The notes under the pieces are model-generated. The model saw only the letters and a program-made list of their open reading frames with translations, was not told where the DNA came from and made no database searches. The position numbers and the translations under genes were made by a program. Shown piece by piece: positions 13,446 through 21,704 of a DNA stretch of 64,000 nt; positions within the stretch are counted from its first letter, which is position 1; each line of letters starts with the position of its first letter. Origin of the DNA: Microtetraspora sp. NBRC 16547. GTDB taxonomy: Bacteria > Actinomycetota > Actinomycetes > Streptosporangiales > Streptosporangiaceae. Location of the stretch: positions 412,596 to 476,595 of the forward strand of contig NZ_BSSE01000003.1 of NCBI RefSeq assembly GCF_030268965.1, given 5' to 3'.

Positions 13446-15227
13446 ATGCCCTCAGCATCAGGTTCCACCTCAGGCCCCCGGAAGTCCTCGTGGAACTCGC
13501 TGTGGCGGCTGAAGTCCTATCTCCGCCCTTACACCTGGCCGCTGGTCCTCGTGTGGGCCGCCGCCGTGCTCGGCATCGCGGCCGGCATCCTGACCCCGCT
13601 CGTCGGCAAGGAGATCATCGACGGTCCCGTGGCGCACGGGGAGCAGGGCGGGCTCCTCCCGCTCGGGCTGCTCGCGCTCGCGCTCGGTGGGGCCGAGGCA
13701 CTCCTCACCTTCCTCCGCAGGTGGTCCCAGGCCGCCCCGGTGCTCGGCCTGGAGACGGCGATCCGCGACGATCTCTACCGCCACCTGCAACGCCTCCCCA
13801 TGCGCTTCCACGACGAGTGGCAATCCGGGCAACTCCTCTCCCGCGCCACCACCGACCTGTCGACGATCCGGCGGTTCCTCGGCTTCGGCGTCCTGTTCCT
13901 CGTCATGAACATCCTCCAGCTCACCACCGTGATCGCGGTGCTCCTGCGGATGTACTGGCCGCTCGGCCTGCTCGTCGCCGGCTCGGCGATCCCCGTCGTC
14001 GTCCTGTCGCTGCGCTTCGAGAAGCGGTACATCCGCATCTCACGCCAGGTCCAGGACGAGCAGGGCGACCTCGCGACCTTCGTCGAGGAGTCGGCCCTGG
14101 GCATCCGCACGATCAAGGCGTTCGGGCGGCGCCGCCACGTCGCCGAAACGTACGACGGCCTGGCCGGGAAGGTCCACCGCACCTCCCTCGTGAAGGTGCG
14201 GCTGTCCTCCCGGTTCTTCACGTTCCTCGAGGTGGTGCCGAACGTCACCCTCGCGATGGTGCTGCTGCTGGGCGCGCTCGCCGTCGGCGGCGGCTGGCTG
14301 ACGCTGGGCACCCTCGTGGCCTTCACCACGCTGGTCCTCCAGCTCGTCTGGCCGGTCACCTCGCTCGGCTACATCCTCGCGATGGGCCAGGAGGCCATGA
14401 CGTCGGCCGACCGGGTCGTCGAGGTGCTCGACACCATGCCGGAGATCACCGGCGGCACGGACGTCGTCGGCGCCCCGCGCGGGCACCTGCGGTTCGAGGG
14501 CGTCGAGTTCCGGTTCCCTGGCGCCGACCGGCCCGTGCTGCGCGACGTCTGGCTCGACGTGAAGCCGGGGGAGACCGTCGCCCTCGTCGGCGCGACCGGT
14601 TCCGGCAAGACCACGCTGACCGCTCTGGTGCCGCGTCTGGTCGACGTCACCGCGGGCCGGGTCACCGTCGACGGGCACGACGTGCGCGACCTCTCCCTGT
14701 CGTCGCTGCGCTCCGTGGTCGCCACCGCCTTCGAGGAGCCCACGCTGTTCTCGATGAGCGTCCGGGAGAACCTCACCCTCGGCAATCGCGACGCCACGGA
14801 CGACGAGGTGCGCGCGGCCCTGGAGATCGCGCAGGCCACCTTCGCCTACGACCTGCCCTGGGGGCTGGAGACCCGGATCGGCGAGCAGGGCATGTCCCTG
14901 TCCGGCGGCCAGCGGCAACGCCTGGCCCTGGCCCGCGCGGTGCTCGGAAGGCCGCGGATCCTCGTCCTCGACGACACCCTCTCGGCGCTCGACGTGGAGA
15001 CCGAGGCACTGGTCGAGGAGGCGCTCCGCGGCGTCCTCGCCGACGCCACCGGCCTCGTCGTCGCGCACCGGGCGTCGACCGTGCTGCTCGCCGACCGGGT
15101 CGCGCTTCTGAGAGACGGCACCATCACCCACATCGGCCGCCACGCGGACCTGCTGGCCGGGGTGCCCGAATACCGGGCGCTCCTCGCCCAGGACGCCGAG
15201 CTCGACCCGGAGGAGGCGCTCCAGTGA
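13446..15227 (+). CDS. Half-ABC exporter, subunit 1 (degenerate Walker B)
   Basis: This is a fused transmembrane and nucleotide-binding exporter subunit of about 593 residues. Six helices (about residues 25-310) precede the ATPase. The ATPase has Walker A GATGSGKTT (382-390), the signature LSGGQRQR, and the Walker B ILVLDDTLSALD. The usual catalytic glutamate after Walker B is replaced by Asp510. ATG 13446 is used; GTG 13431 in the same frame is an alternative and neither has an ideally spaced Shine-Dalgarno. The stop overlaps the next gene's GTG. It probably pairs with that protein. The substrate is unknown, lipid or drug being typical of the family. Confidence 0.93.
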   Translation: MPSASGSTSGPRKSSWNSLWRLKSYLRPYTWPLVLVWAAAVLGIAAGILTPLVGKEIIDGPVAHGEQGGLLPLGLLALALGGAEALLTFLRRWSQAAPVLGLETAIRDDLYRHLQRLPMRFHDEWQSGQLLSRATTDLSTIRRFLGFGVLFLVMNILQLTTVIAVLLRMYWPLGLLVAGSAIPVVVLSLRFEKRYIRISRQVQDEQGDLATFVEESALGIRTIKAFGRRRHVAETYDGLAGKVHRTSLVKVRLSSRFFTFLEVVPNVTLAMVLLLGALAVGGGWLTLGTLVAFTTLVLQLVWPVTSLGYILAMGQEAMTSADRVVEVLDTMPEITGGTDVVGAPRGHLRFEGVEFRFPGADRPVLRDVWLDVKPGETVALVGATGSGKTTLTALVPRLVDVTAGRVTVDGHDVRDLSLSSLRSVVATAFEEPTLFSMSVRENLTLGNRDATDDEVRAALEIAQATFAYDLPWGLETRIGEQGMSLSGGQRQRLALARAVLGRPRILVLDDTLSALDVETEALVEEALRGVLADATGLVVAHRASTVLLADRVALLRDGTITHIGRHADLLAGVPEYRALLAQDAELDPEEALQ

Positions 15228-17053
15228 GCGGGGGAGTCGCGGGGGACACGTGGCGCGGCGTCGCCGCCGAAGACCAGGATCAGCTCTCCGACAGGGTGTC
15301 GCTCCTGCTGCGGACCCGGTCGCGCCGGCTCCTCGGCGACCTGCTCCGCCCGCACCGCCGCCCGATGGCGCTGCTGGTCGCGATCATCGTGCTGTCGAGC
15401 GGCGCCGGGCTCGCCATCCCGTACCTCGTCGCGCTCGGCATCGACGACGGCATCCCGCCGATGCTGCGCGGCGGAGGGCCCGGAACGCTGCTCGTCACCG
15501 TCGCGGCGCTCGTCACGGCCGCGCTGGTCCAGGCGCTCACCCGGCAGGCGTTCCTGCGGCTGTCGGGCCGCATCGGGCAGGACATCCTCCTCGAACTCCG
15601 CCGCCGCGTCTTCGACCACTTCCAGAAGCTGTCGCTGTCGTTCCACGAGAAGTACACCTCCGGCCGGGTCATCTCCCGGCTCACCTCGGACGTCGAGGCG
15701 ATCTCCGAGTTGCTGGCCTCCGGCATCGACGGGCTGGTCACGGCGGTGCTCACGCTCTCGGGCACCGCCGTCATGCTGCTCGTGCTCGACGCGCACCTCG
15801 CCGCGGTGGCGCTGCTGCCGCTACCCCTGCTGTTGCTGTTCACCCGCTGGTTCCGGCGGGAGTCCAGCGTCACCTACCGCAGGACGCGGGAGGCCGTCGC
15901 CCTGGTCATCGTCCACTTCGTCGAGTCCATGACCGGCATCCGCGCGGTCCAGGCGTTCCGCAGGGAGCCGCGCAACCAGGAGATCTTCGAGAGGCTCAAC
16001 GACGGCTACCGCGACGCCAACATGCGGGGCATGCGCCTCATCGCCGTCTTCATGCCCGGCATCAAGCTGATCGGCAACGTGACCGTGGCCGCCATCCTGC
16101 TGTACGGCGGCTGGCTCGCGCTCCACGACGCCGTCACGGTCGGGGTGCTGGCCGCCTTCCTGCTCTACCTGCGCCAGTTCTACGAGCCCATGCAGGAGAT
16201 CAGCCAGTTCTACAACACCCTCCAGTCCGCGGGCGCCGCGCTGGAGAAGCTGTCCGGGGTGCTGGAGGAGGAGCCCGCCGTCGCGGAGCCCTGGCGCCCC
16301 GCGGCCCTGCCGTACGCCAAGGGGGCCGTGCGGTTCGACGGCGTCGAGTTCTCCTACCCGGGCGGCCCGCCGGTGATCCCCACGCTCGATCTGGAGATCC
16401 CCGCCGGGCAGACGGTGGCGGTCGTGGGCACCACCGGCGCGGGCAAGACCACGCTGGCGAAACTGATCTCCCGGTTCTACGACCCGGTGGACGGCCGCGT
16501 CCTGCTCGACGGCGTGGACCTCCGCGACCTCGGCGAGCCCGTGCTGCGCCGCTCGGTGGTCATGGTCACCCAGGAGAACTTCCTGTTCACGGGCACCGTC
16601 GCCGACAACATCAGGTTCGGCCGCCCCGAGGCCCCGGACGAGGACGTGGTCGGCGCGGCCCGGGCGATCGGGGCGCACGACTTCGTCGCCGCGCTGCCGG
16701 ACGGCTACGACACCCAGGTCGGCAAGCGGGGCGGGCGAATGTCGGCCGGGCAGCGCCAGCTCGTCGCGTTCGCGCGGGCCTTCCTCGCCGATCCGGCCGT
16801 CCTCATCCTCGACGAGGCGACCTCCAGCCTGGACGTGCCCAGCGAGCGGCTCGTCCAGCGGGCGCTGCGCACCATCCTCGCGGACCGGACCGCCGTGATC
16901 ATCGCGCACCGGCTGTCCACGGTGGAGATCGCCGACCGGGTCCTCGTCATGGAGGGCGGCCGCGTCGTCGAGGACGGCCCGCCGGAGCGGCTCATCGCCG
17001 GATCGGGCCGGTTCGCCCGCCTTCACCGCGCCTGGATCGACAGTCTCGCCTGA
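15224..17053 (+). CDS. Half-ABC exporter, subunit 2 (catalytic Walker B, degenerate signature)
   Basis: GTG 15224 overlaps the stop of subunit 1 (GTGA) and follows GGAGGAGG. The 609-residue protein has a six-helix domain (about 45-340), Walker A GTTGAGKTT, and an intact Walker B LILDEATSSLD with catalytic Glu531. Its signature reads MSAGQ rather than LSGGQ. The changed signature here and the changed Walker B in subunit 1 would face each other in a heterodimer, leaving one working and one degenerate ATP site, as in TM287/288 or BmrCD. The reading frame is open far upstream, but that part lies inside subunit 1 and is a shadow. Confidence 0.93.
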   Translation: MSGGVAGDTWRGVAAEDQDQLSDRVSLLLRTRSRRLLGDLLRPHRRPMALLVAIIVLSSGAGLAIPYLVALGIDDGIPPMLRGGGPGTLLVTVAALVTAALVQALTRQAFLRLSGRIGQDILLELRRRVFDHFQKLSLSFHEKYTSGRVISRLTSDVEAISELLASGIDGLVTAVLTLSGTAVMLLVLDAHLAAVALLPLPLLLLFTRWFRRESSVTYRRTREAVALVIVHFVESMTGIRAVQAFRREPRNQEIFERLNDGYRDANMRGMRLIAVFMPGIKLIGNVTVAAILLYGGWLALHDAVTVGVLAAFLLYLRQFYEPMQEISQFYNTLQSAGAALEKLSGVLEEEPAVAEPWRPAALPYAKGAVRFDGVEFSYPGGPPVIPTLDLEIPAGQTVAVVGTTGAGKTTLAKLISRFYDPVDGRVLLDGVDLRDLGEPVLRRSVVMVTQENFLFTGTVADNIRFGRPEAPDEDVVGAARAIGAHDFVAALPDGYDTQVGKRGGRMSAGQRQLVAFARAFLADPAVLILDEATSSLDVPSERLVQRALRTILADRTAVIIAHRLSTVEIADRVLVMEGGRVVEDGPPERLIAGSGRFARLHRAWIDSLA

Positions 17054-17054
17054 C

Positions 17055-17156
17055 AGCGGCCGCATGGGAGATGCCGAGGCGACGGGCGGCGTCGCTGGTC
17101 GTGAGCCCCGACTCGAGGAGCCGGGGGGCGCGTCGGCGCGTGGCGGAAAAGTACAC
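17055..17156 (-). pseudogene. Possible helix-turn-helix gene remnant beside the tRNA
   Basis: On the minus strand, just downstream of the tRNA 3' end, a frame from GTG 17156 reads VYFSATRRRAPRLLESGLTT then SDAARRLGISHAAAVRR. The segment ESGLTTSDAARRLGISHAA has the spacing of a helix-turn-helix as found at the N-terminus of recombinase- or LAGLIDADG-associated proteins. After it the frame becomes nonsense and runs into the ABC gene's 3' end. I read it as a truncated fragment left by an insertion at the tRNA; chance similarity is possible. Confidence 0.35.
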
Positions 17157-17213
17157 GCCCTCGATCGCGCCGAGCGGAACTGACAGTTCCTGGCTTCGCG
17201 CAAGTGATGAAAG

Positions 17214-17288
17214 TGCCCCGGGTGGGACTCGAACCCACACTGTACGGGTTTTGAATCCGCTCCCTCATGCCAATTGGGGTACCGGGGC
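17214..17288 (-). tRNA. tRNA-Leu (anticodon CAA), short variable loop
   Basis: The minus strand folds as a 75-nt tRNA. The acceptor stem GCCCCGG/CCGGGGC and the T arm GTGGG-TTCGAGT-CCCAC are perfect, and the D arm is closed by CCC/GGG. The anticodon loop TTCAAAA has CAA at positions 34-36, which reads UUG (Leu). The anticodon stem GCGGA/CCCGT contains a G-U pair and an A-C mismatch at its loop end. The variable region is only five bases, whereas leucine tRNAs normally have a long variable arm. CCA is not encoded. Discriminator base is A. Confidence 0.85.
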
Positions 17289-17300
17289 TTCAATCCGGAC

Positions 17301-17306
17301 TCTATA
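17301..17306 (-). promoter_or_regulatory. -10 box of the tRNA gene
   Basis: Read on the minus strand the hexamer is TATAGA, close to the TATAAT consensus, and lies 12 nt before the 5' end of the mature tRNA. No good -35 element was seen at the standard spacing. Confidence 0.4.
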
Positions 17307-17408
17307 TGCCTTGTCCGGACCCGTCGCCGACGAGCCTAGTGGATGAACGATCAACCACACGACTCCTGGCGTGGTCCTACTGTAGTGGACATCGGTAACC
17401 TCTTGTGC

Positions 17409-17990
17409 GTGACTACGCAGCGGCGAGTGGTGATCGCGGAAGACGAGGCCCTGATCCGCCTCGACCTCAAGGAGATGCTCGAGGAGGATGGCTACGCGGT
17501 CGTCGGGGAGGCCGGTGACGGCGAGACGGCCGTCAAGAAGGCCATGGAGCTGCGCCCCGACCTGGTGATCCTCGACGTGAAGATGCCCGTGCTCGACGGG
17601 ATCTCGGCCGCCGAGCGGATCGTCTCCGAGCGCATCGCGCCCTGCCTGATCCTCACCGCGTTCTCGCAGCGCGACCTGGTCGAGCGGGCCAGGGACGCGG
17701 GTGCCATGGCCTACCTCGTGAAGCCCTTCACCAAGGGCGATCTCATCCCGGCCATCGAGATGGCCGTCAGCCGCCACGAGGAGATCGCCGCCCTGGAGAA
17801 GGAGGTCTCCGGCCTCTCCGAGCGGCTGGAGACCCGCAAGCTCGTGGAGCGGGCGAAGGGCCTGCTCATGGCGCAGCACGGATGGACCGAGCCGCAGGCG
17901 TTCCGCTGGATCCAGAAGGCGTCGATGGACCGCCGCCTGAGCATGCGCCAGGTCGCCCAGATCGTGGTCGAGGACGCGACCGAGAGCTGA
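17409..17990 (+). CDS. pdtaR: ANTAR-domain response regulator
   Basis: The 193-residue protein has an N-terminal receiver domain with acidic residues Glu11/Asp12, phospho-acceptor Asp56 in LVILDVKMP, Thr/Ser at TAF and Lys at YLVKPF. A coiled linker and a C-terminal ANTAR RNA-binding domain follow (about 125-186, ERAKGLLMAQHGWTEPQAFRWIQ). Characterised PdtaR proteins act with a separate histidine kinase and bind paired hairpins in nascent RNA to prevent termination. GTG 17409 is chosen because TAACCT (17396-17401) ends seven bases before it, a leaderless arrangement; the open frame upstream is not conserved in style. It sits directly upstream of liv genes, as in Streptomyces. Confidence 0.92.
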   Translation: MTTQRRVVIAEDEALIRLDLKEMLEEDGYAVVGEAGDGETAVKKAMELRPDLVILDVKMPVLDGISAAERIVSERIAPCLILTAFSQRDLVERARDAGAMAYLVKPFTKGDLIPAIEMAVSRHEEIAALEKEVSGLSERLETRKLVERAKGLLMAQHGWTEPQAFRWIQKASMDRRLSMRQVAQIVVEDATES

Positions 17991-18132
17991 ACCGCGCGCG
18001 AGCCCGCCGGGTCCTCCGCGTCCTCTGACACGCCGGCCCGTATGGCGACGACCCATCGGGACGCCGGTAAAAGCAACCATCCTGGCGATGGTTCATGCCC
18101 ACAAAAAAGTACGAAATGGGTTTTTTGGCGGG

Positions 18133-18185
18133 TTTGTTACCAGATCGATTTTGAACCGAATCGCTTTGCGTAACAAAGCCATAAC
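18133..18185 (+). promoter_or_regulatory. AT-rich inverted repeat and TAAC repeats upstream of livJ
   Basis: TTTGTTAC (18133-18140) and GTAACAAA (18170-18177) form a perfect 8-bp inverted repeat around a 29-bp AT-rich spacer. The right arm continues as GTAACAAAGCCATAAC (18170-18185), i.e. GTAAC-N6-ATAAC, which resembles the GlnR box pattern (GTnAC-N6-GnAAC) of actinobacteria. This is the most AT-rich stretch of the gap 17991-18315 and probably carries the livJ promoter. Binding by GlnR is a guess from pattern only. The rest of the gap shows no gene. Confidence 0.4.
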
Positions 18186-18315
18186 TGTGATGACCTCTGT
18201 ACCGACCTGTGACTTCCTGGAGTTGTACTACCGCACACGACCCCTCGGCTGACCGCTGTCTTGGGGCGGACGCGTATCCGATCCCCTCGGGGGATCAAGC
18301 GAAAGGAAGGCAACC

Positions 18316-19500
18316 TTGCGATCCACGATCGCTCGCCTCGGTGGCGTCGTCGCCGCCGGTACAGCGCTTGTCCTCGGCCTCGCGGCCTGTGGAACTGAGG
18401 AGTCGCCGACCGGTGCTCAGAACGGTGACGGTGCCACCACCCTCAAGATCGGGTTCATGGGTGACCTGACCGGGGCCAACTCCGCGCTGATGATCCCGCC
18501 GTCCCAGGGCGCCCAGCTCGCCGTCGACGAGTTCAACGCCAAGTCGACCAACGTCAAGGTCGAGATGGTGAAGTACGACAGCCAGGGCAACCCCGACCAG
18601 GCCGTCACCCAGGCCCAGAAGGCCGTCACCGAGGACAAGATCGTGGCCCTCGTCGGTCCCGGCTTCTCCGGTGAGTCGCGCAACGTGGGCCCCATCCTGG
18701 AGCAGGCCAAGATCCCGAGCATCTCGGCCTCGGCGACCAACCCCGCGCTGGCCGACAACGGCTGGAAGTTCTGGCACCGCGTCGTCGCGAACGACGACGT
18801 CCAGGGTCCGGCCGTCGCCGACTTCCTGGTGCAGGCCAAGTCGGCGAAGAAGGCCTTCGTCGTCGACGACGCGCAGGAGTACGGCGCCGGCCTCGGTGAC
18901 GCGGTGGCCAAGGAGTTCGAGGCCAAGGGCGTCAAGGTCGAGCGTGACAAGATCGACCCCGAGGGCTCGGACTACTCCTCGACCGTCACCAAGGTGAAGG
19001 CCGCGTCGCCCGACGTCATCTTCTTCGGCGGCTACTACGCCCCGCTCGGCCGGCTGCTCAAGCAGCTCCGCGACGGCGGCGTGACCGCGGTCGTCTCCTC
19101 CGGTGACGGCTCGGTCGACAAGGCGCTCGTCGAGGGCGCGGGCAAGGCCGCCGCGGAGGACGCCGTGCTCGGCTGCCCCTGCCTCATCCCGTTCGGCTCC
19201 GACGTGCCGGAGCTGAAGGCCTTCAGTGACAAGTACAAGGCGAAGTTCGGCGGCGACCCCCTCATCTACGCCACCGAGGGCTACGACGCCATGACGTCGT
19301 TCCTCAATGCGATCGAGGCGGGCAACACCACCTCGGAGAAGATCAACGAGTACATCTCCACGATCGACTTCAAGGGCGTTTCCAAGCAGATCAAGTTCAA
19401 TCCGAACGGTGAGATCGCGGCCAGCGTGATTCACATCTACCAGGTGAAGGACGGCAACGTGACCTGGCTGGGTGACACCTCGCAGGCTCAGCTGAGCTGA
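18316..19500 (+). CDS. livJ: Branched-chain amino acid ABC transporter, substrate-binding lipoprotein
   Basis: This 394-residue protein captures branched-chain amino acids (or a related ligand) outside the membrane and delivers them to LivHM. The TTG start follows AAAGGAAGG with five bases between. The signal peptide ends in a classic lipobox LAAC with Cys25, so it is lipidated by Lgt. The mature part is a type I periplasmic-binding fold: LKIGFMGDLTGANSALM opens the first lobe, and the VALVGPGFSGESRNVGPILEQAKIP region contacts ligand in homologues. The liv permease and ATPase genes follow after a stem-loop. Confidence 0.93.
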   Translation: MRSTIARLGGVVAAGTALVLGLAACGTEESPTGAQNGDGATTLKIGFMGDLTGANSALMIPPSQGAQLAVDEFNAKSTNVKVEMVKYDSQGNPDQAVTQAQKAVTEDKIVALVGPGFSGESRNVGPILEQAKIPSISASATNPALADNGWKFWHRVVANDDVQGPAVADFLVQAKSAKKAFVVDDAQEYGAGLGDAVAKEFEAKGVKVERDKIDPEGSDYSSTVTKVKAASPDVIFFGGYYAPLGRLLKQLRDGGVTAVVSSGDGSVDKALVEGAGKAAAEDAVLGCPCLIPFGSDVPELKAFSDKYKAKFGGDPLIYATEGYDAMTSFLNAIEAGNTTSEKINEYISTIDFKGVSKQIKFNPNGEIAASVIHIYQVKDGNVTWLGDTSQAQLS

Positions 19501-19527
19501 CGCGCAGAGAAGCGATCTGAGAACGCT

Positions 19528-19559
19528 GAGGAGCGGGAGCGAATCCGCTTCCGCTCCTC
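19528..19559 (+). terminator. Stem-loop between livJ and livH
   Basis: GAGGAGCGGGAGCG (19528-19541) pairs with CGCTTCCGCTCCTC (19546-19559) over 14 bp with one G-U and an AATC loop. It starts 28 nt after livJ. No U tract follows, so it may act as a partial terminator or a 3'-end stabiliser giving more binding protein than permease, which is usual for such operons. Confidence 0.6.
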
Positions 19560-19602
19560 ACTGCCCGGCGACCCCGGTTGCCCCGGTTCGAAAGCGACCA
19601 CC

Positions 19603-20571
19603 GTGCTCAACGACTTCATCAGCCAGGTCGGTCCCTCCACCGTCGGAGGTCTGGCCAGCGGCGCTATCTACGCGCTGATCGCCCTCGGCTACACGATGGT
19701 GTACGGCGTGCTCCGCCTCATCAACTTCGCCCACTCCGAAATCTTCATGATCGGCTCCTTCGCCGCGCTGTTCGTGATCATGCAAATGGGGATCACCGAG
19801 CCGCTCACCGGAGTGGCGCTGGTCGGCACGCTGCTCCTGCTGCTGATCGCGTCCATGGCGGCCTCCGGCGGCGCCGCCGTCGTCTTGGAGCGAGTGGCCT
19901 ACCGTCCGCTGCGCAAGCGGGGGGCCTCCCGGCTCGCGGCGCTCATCTCCGCGATCGGCGCGTCGATCTTCCTCCAGGAGCTCTTCGCCCTGGTGATCAT
20001 CCCCGAGGTGTTCGACCGTCCCTCACAGGGGCGCAACCAGGTCCCGGTCCCACGGCTCTTCGACCGTGAGACGGTCTTCTCGGTCGGCAACACCGACATC
20101 AGGAACGACCACCTCCTCATCATCGGCGCAGCGGTGATCATGATGATCCTGCTGGACGTCTTCGTGAACCGCACCAGGATCGGCCGCGGAGTCCGCGCGA
20201 CCTCGCAGGACCCCGAGACCGCCGTGCTCATGGGCGTGAACATCGACAGCATCGTGCGCACCACCTTCCTGGTGGGCGGCGCCATGGCCGGCGTGGCGGC
20301 GCTGCTCTACACCATGGAGTTCGAGAACCTCCGTTTCAACATCGGCTTCCTGCTCGGGGTCAAGGCGTTCACCGCCGCGGTGCTCGGCGGCATCGGAAAC
20401 CTGCGCGGGGCGCTCCTCGGCGGGCTCGCACTCGGTCTCATCGAGAACTGGGGGTCGATCTTCTTCGGCTCCGAATGGAAGGACGTCATCGCCTTCACCG
20501 TCCTCGTCCTCGTCCTCCTGTTCCGTCCCACCGGCATCCTCGGTGAATCCCTCCAGCGAGCGCGCGCATGA
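19603..20571 (+). CDS. livH: Branched-chain amino acid ABC transporter, permease
   Basis: LivH is one of the two membrane subunits of the importer. The 322-residue protein has about eight hydrophobic helices and the family segments GGLASGAIYALIALGYTMVYG at the start and GFLLGVKAFTAAVLGGIGNLRGALLGG near the end; the latter holds the EAA-like loop that contacts the ATPase. GTG 19603 has only a weak Shine-Dalgarno. The stop overlaps the livM start by 4 nt (ATGA). Confidence 0.94.
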   Translation: MLNDFISQVGPSTVGGLASGAIYALIALGYTMVYGVLRLINFAHSEIFMIGSFAALFVIMQMGITEPLTGVALVGTLLLLLIASMAASGGAAVVLERVAYRPLRKRGASRLAALISAIGASIFLQELFALVIIPEVFDRPSQGRNQVPVPRLFDRETVFSVGNTDIRNDHLLIIGAAVIMMILLDVFVNRTRIGRGVRATSQDPETAVLMGVNIDSIVRTTFLVGGAMAGVAALLYTMEFENLRFNIGFLLGVKAFTAAVLGGIGNLRGALLGGLALGLIENWGSIFFGSEWKDVIAFTVLVLVLLFRPTGILGESLQRARA

Positions 20572-21704
20572 ACGCTAACTCCACCATCCGCGACGGAAAC
20601 CCGTTGGCGATGCTCAGGCAGACGGTCGTGGGTTACAGCGACCGGGTGCGCGACTGGTGGGCGACCGCTCCCGGCTGGGCGCGCTGGACCGTCTACGGCC
20701 TGCTGATCGCGTTGGCGATCATCGCGCCGCACCCGGCCATCGGGTCGTTCATGTCCCCGCACTCCCACTGGGCGTCGCTGCTGTTCAGCCCGATCGGCAC
20801 GTTCGTCCTGCTGGCGGTGGGCCTGAACGTGGTGGTCGGCCAGGCCGGCCTGCTGGACCTCGGTTTCGTCGCGTTCTACGCCATCGGCGCCTACACCATG
20901 GCGGTCTTCGGCACCAAGTACGGCTGGAACTTCTGGGGCGTACTGGTGGTCGGCATCTTCATCACGGCGGTGTCCGGGATCATCCTGGGCTCGCCCACGC
21001 TGCGGCTGCGCGGAGACTACCTGGCGATCGTCACACTGGGATTCGGGGAGATCGTCCGGATCACCGCACAGAACACCGAATACATCGGCGGCGCGCGGGG
21101 CATCACGAACATCCCCCACCCGCAGCCGATCTTCGGGGTGGAGTTCTTCCTCGATCCGCTGCCGTACTACTACCTGCTGCTCGCGGCGATCGTGCTGGTC
21201 GTGATCTTCGCGAAGCGGCTGGAACGCAGCCGGGTCGGCCGGGCTTGGGAGGCCATCCGGGAGGACGAGGACGCCGCCGAGCTGATGGGCGTGCCCACAT
21301 TCAAGTTCAAGCTGCTGGCGTTCTTCATCGGAGCCATGATCGGCGGTCTCACGGGCGTCATCTGGGCCAGCAAGGTCATCGCGATCCAGCCGCCCAACTT
21401 CCCGTTCATCCTCTCGGCCACGATCCTGGCCGCCGTGGTGCTCGGAGGCTCGGGCAACCTGCCCGGCGTCATCATCGGGGCGTTCCTGATCGCGTGGCTT
21501 CCGGAGCGGTTCCGCGGCTTCGCCGACTACCGCATCCTCATCTTCGGTGCCGCGCTCGTGCTCATGATGGCGTTGCGTCCGGAAGGGCTGTTGCCTCCCC
21601 GCCGCCGTCGCGCCGTCACCGGCGAGGTGTCGAAGCCGGAGACGCCCCCCGCGGGCGGTGACGAGGCCGGCGACGACCGGCCCGCCGAGGAGGTGGCGAA
21701 GTGA
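20568..21704 (+). CDS. livM: Branched-chain amino acid ABC transporter, permease
   Basis: LivM partners LivH. The 378-residue protein carries an N-terminal extension with one helix, then the conserved GLNVVVGQAGLLDLGFVAFY core near residue 85. The ATPase-contact region GKAW-like RVGRAWEAIREDEDAAELMG lies near 225, and LSATILAAVVLGGSGNLPGVIIGAF near the end. The C-terminus ends in a Pro/Glu/Asp-rich cytoplasmic tail. It overlaps livH by 4 nt and livG by 4 nt, so the genes are translationally coupled. Confidence 0.94.
   Translation: MNANSTIRDGNPLAMLRQTVVGYSDRVRDWWATAPGWARWTVYGLLIALAIIAPHPAIGSFMSPHSHWASLLFSPIGTFVLLAVGLNVVVGQAGLLDLGFVAFYAIGAYTMAVFGTKYGWNFWGVLVVGIFITAVSGIILGSPTLRLRGDYLAIVTLGFGEIVRITAQNTEYIGGARGITNIPHPQPIFGVEFFLDPLPYYYLLLAAIVLVVIFAKRLERSRVGRAWEAIREDEDAAELMGVPTFKFKLLAFFIGAMIGGLTGVIWASKVIAIQPPNFPFILSATILAAVVLGGSGNLPGVIIGAFLIAWLPERFRGFADYRILIFGAALVLMMALRPEGLLPPRRRRAVTGEVSKPETPPAGGDEAGDDRPAEEVAK

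Noticed and set aside
13355..15223. Upstream extension of the second ABC exporter frame
   Set aside because: It overlaps subunit 1 completely and is Arg/Pro-rich nonsense; the GTG at 15224 with Shine-Dalgarno is the start.
17214..17288. tRNA-Gln reading of the tRNA gene
   Set aside because: The TTTTG string is on the plus strand; acceptor and T arms place the gene on the minus strand with anticodon CAA.
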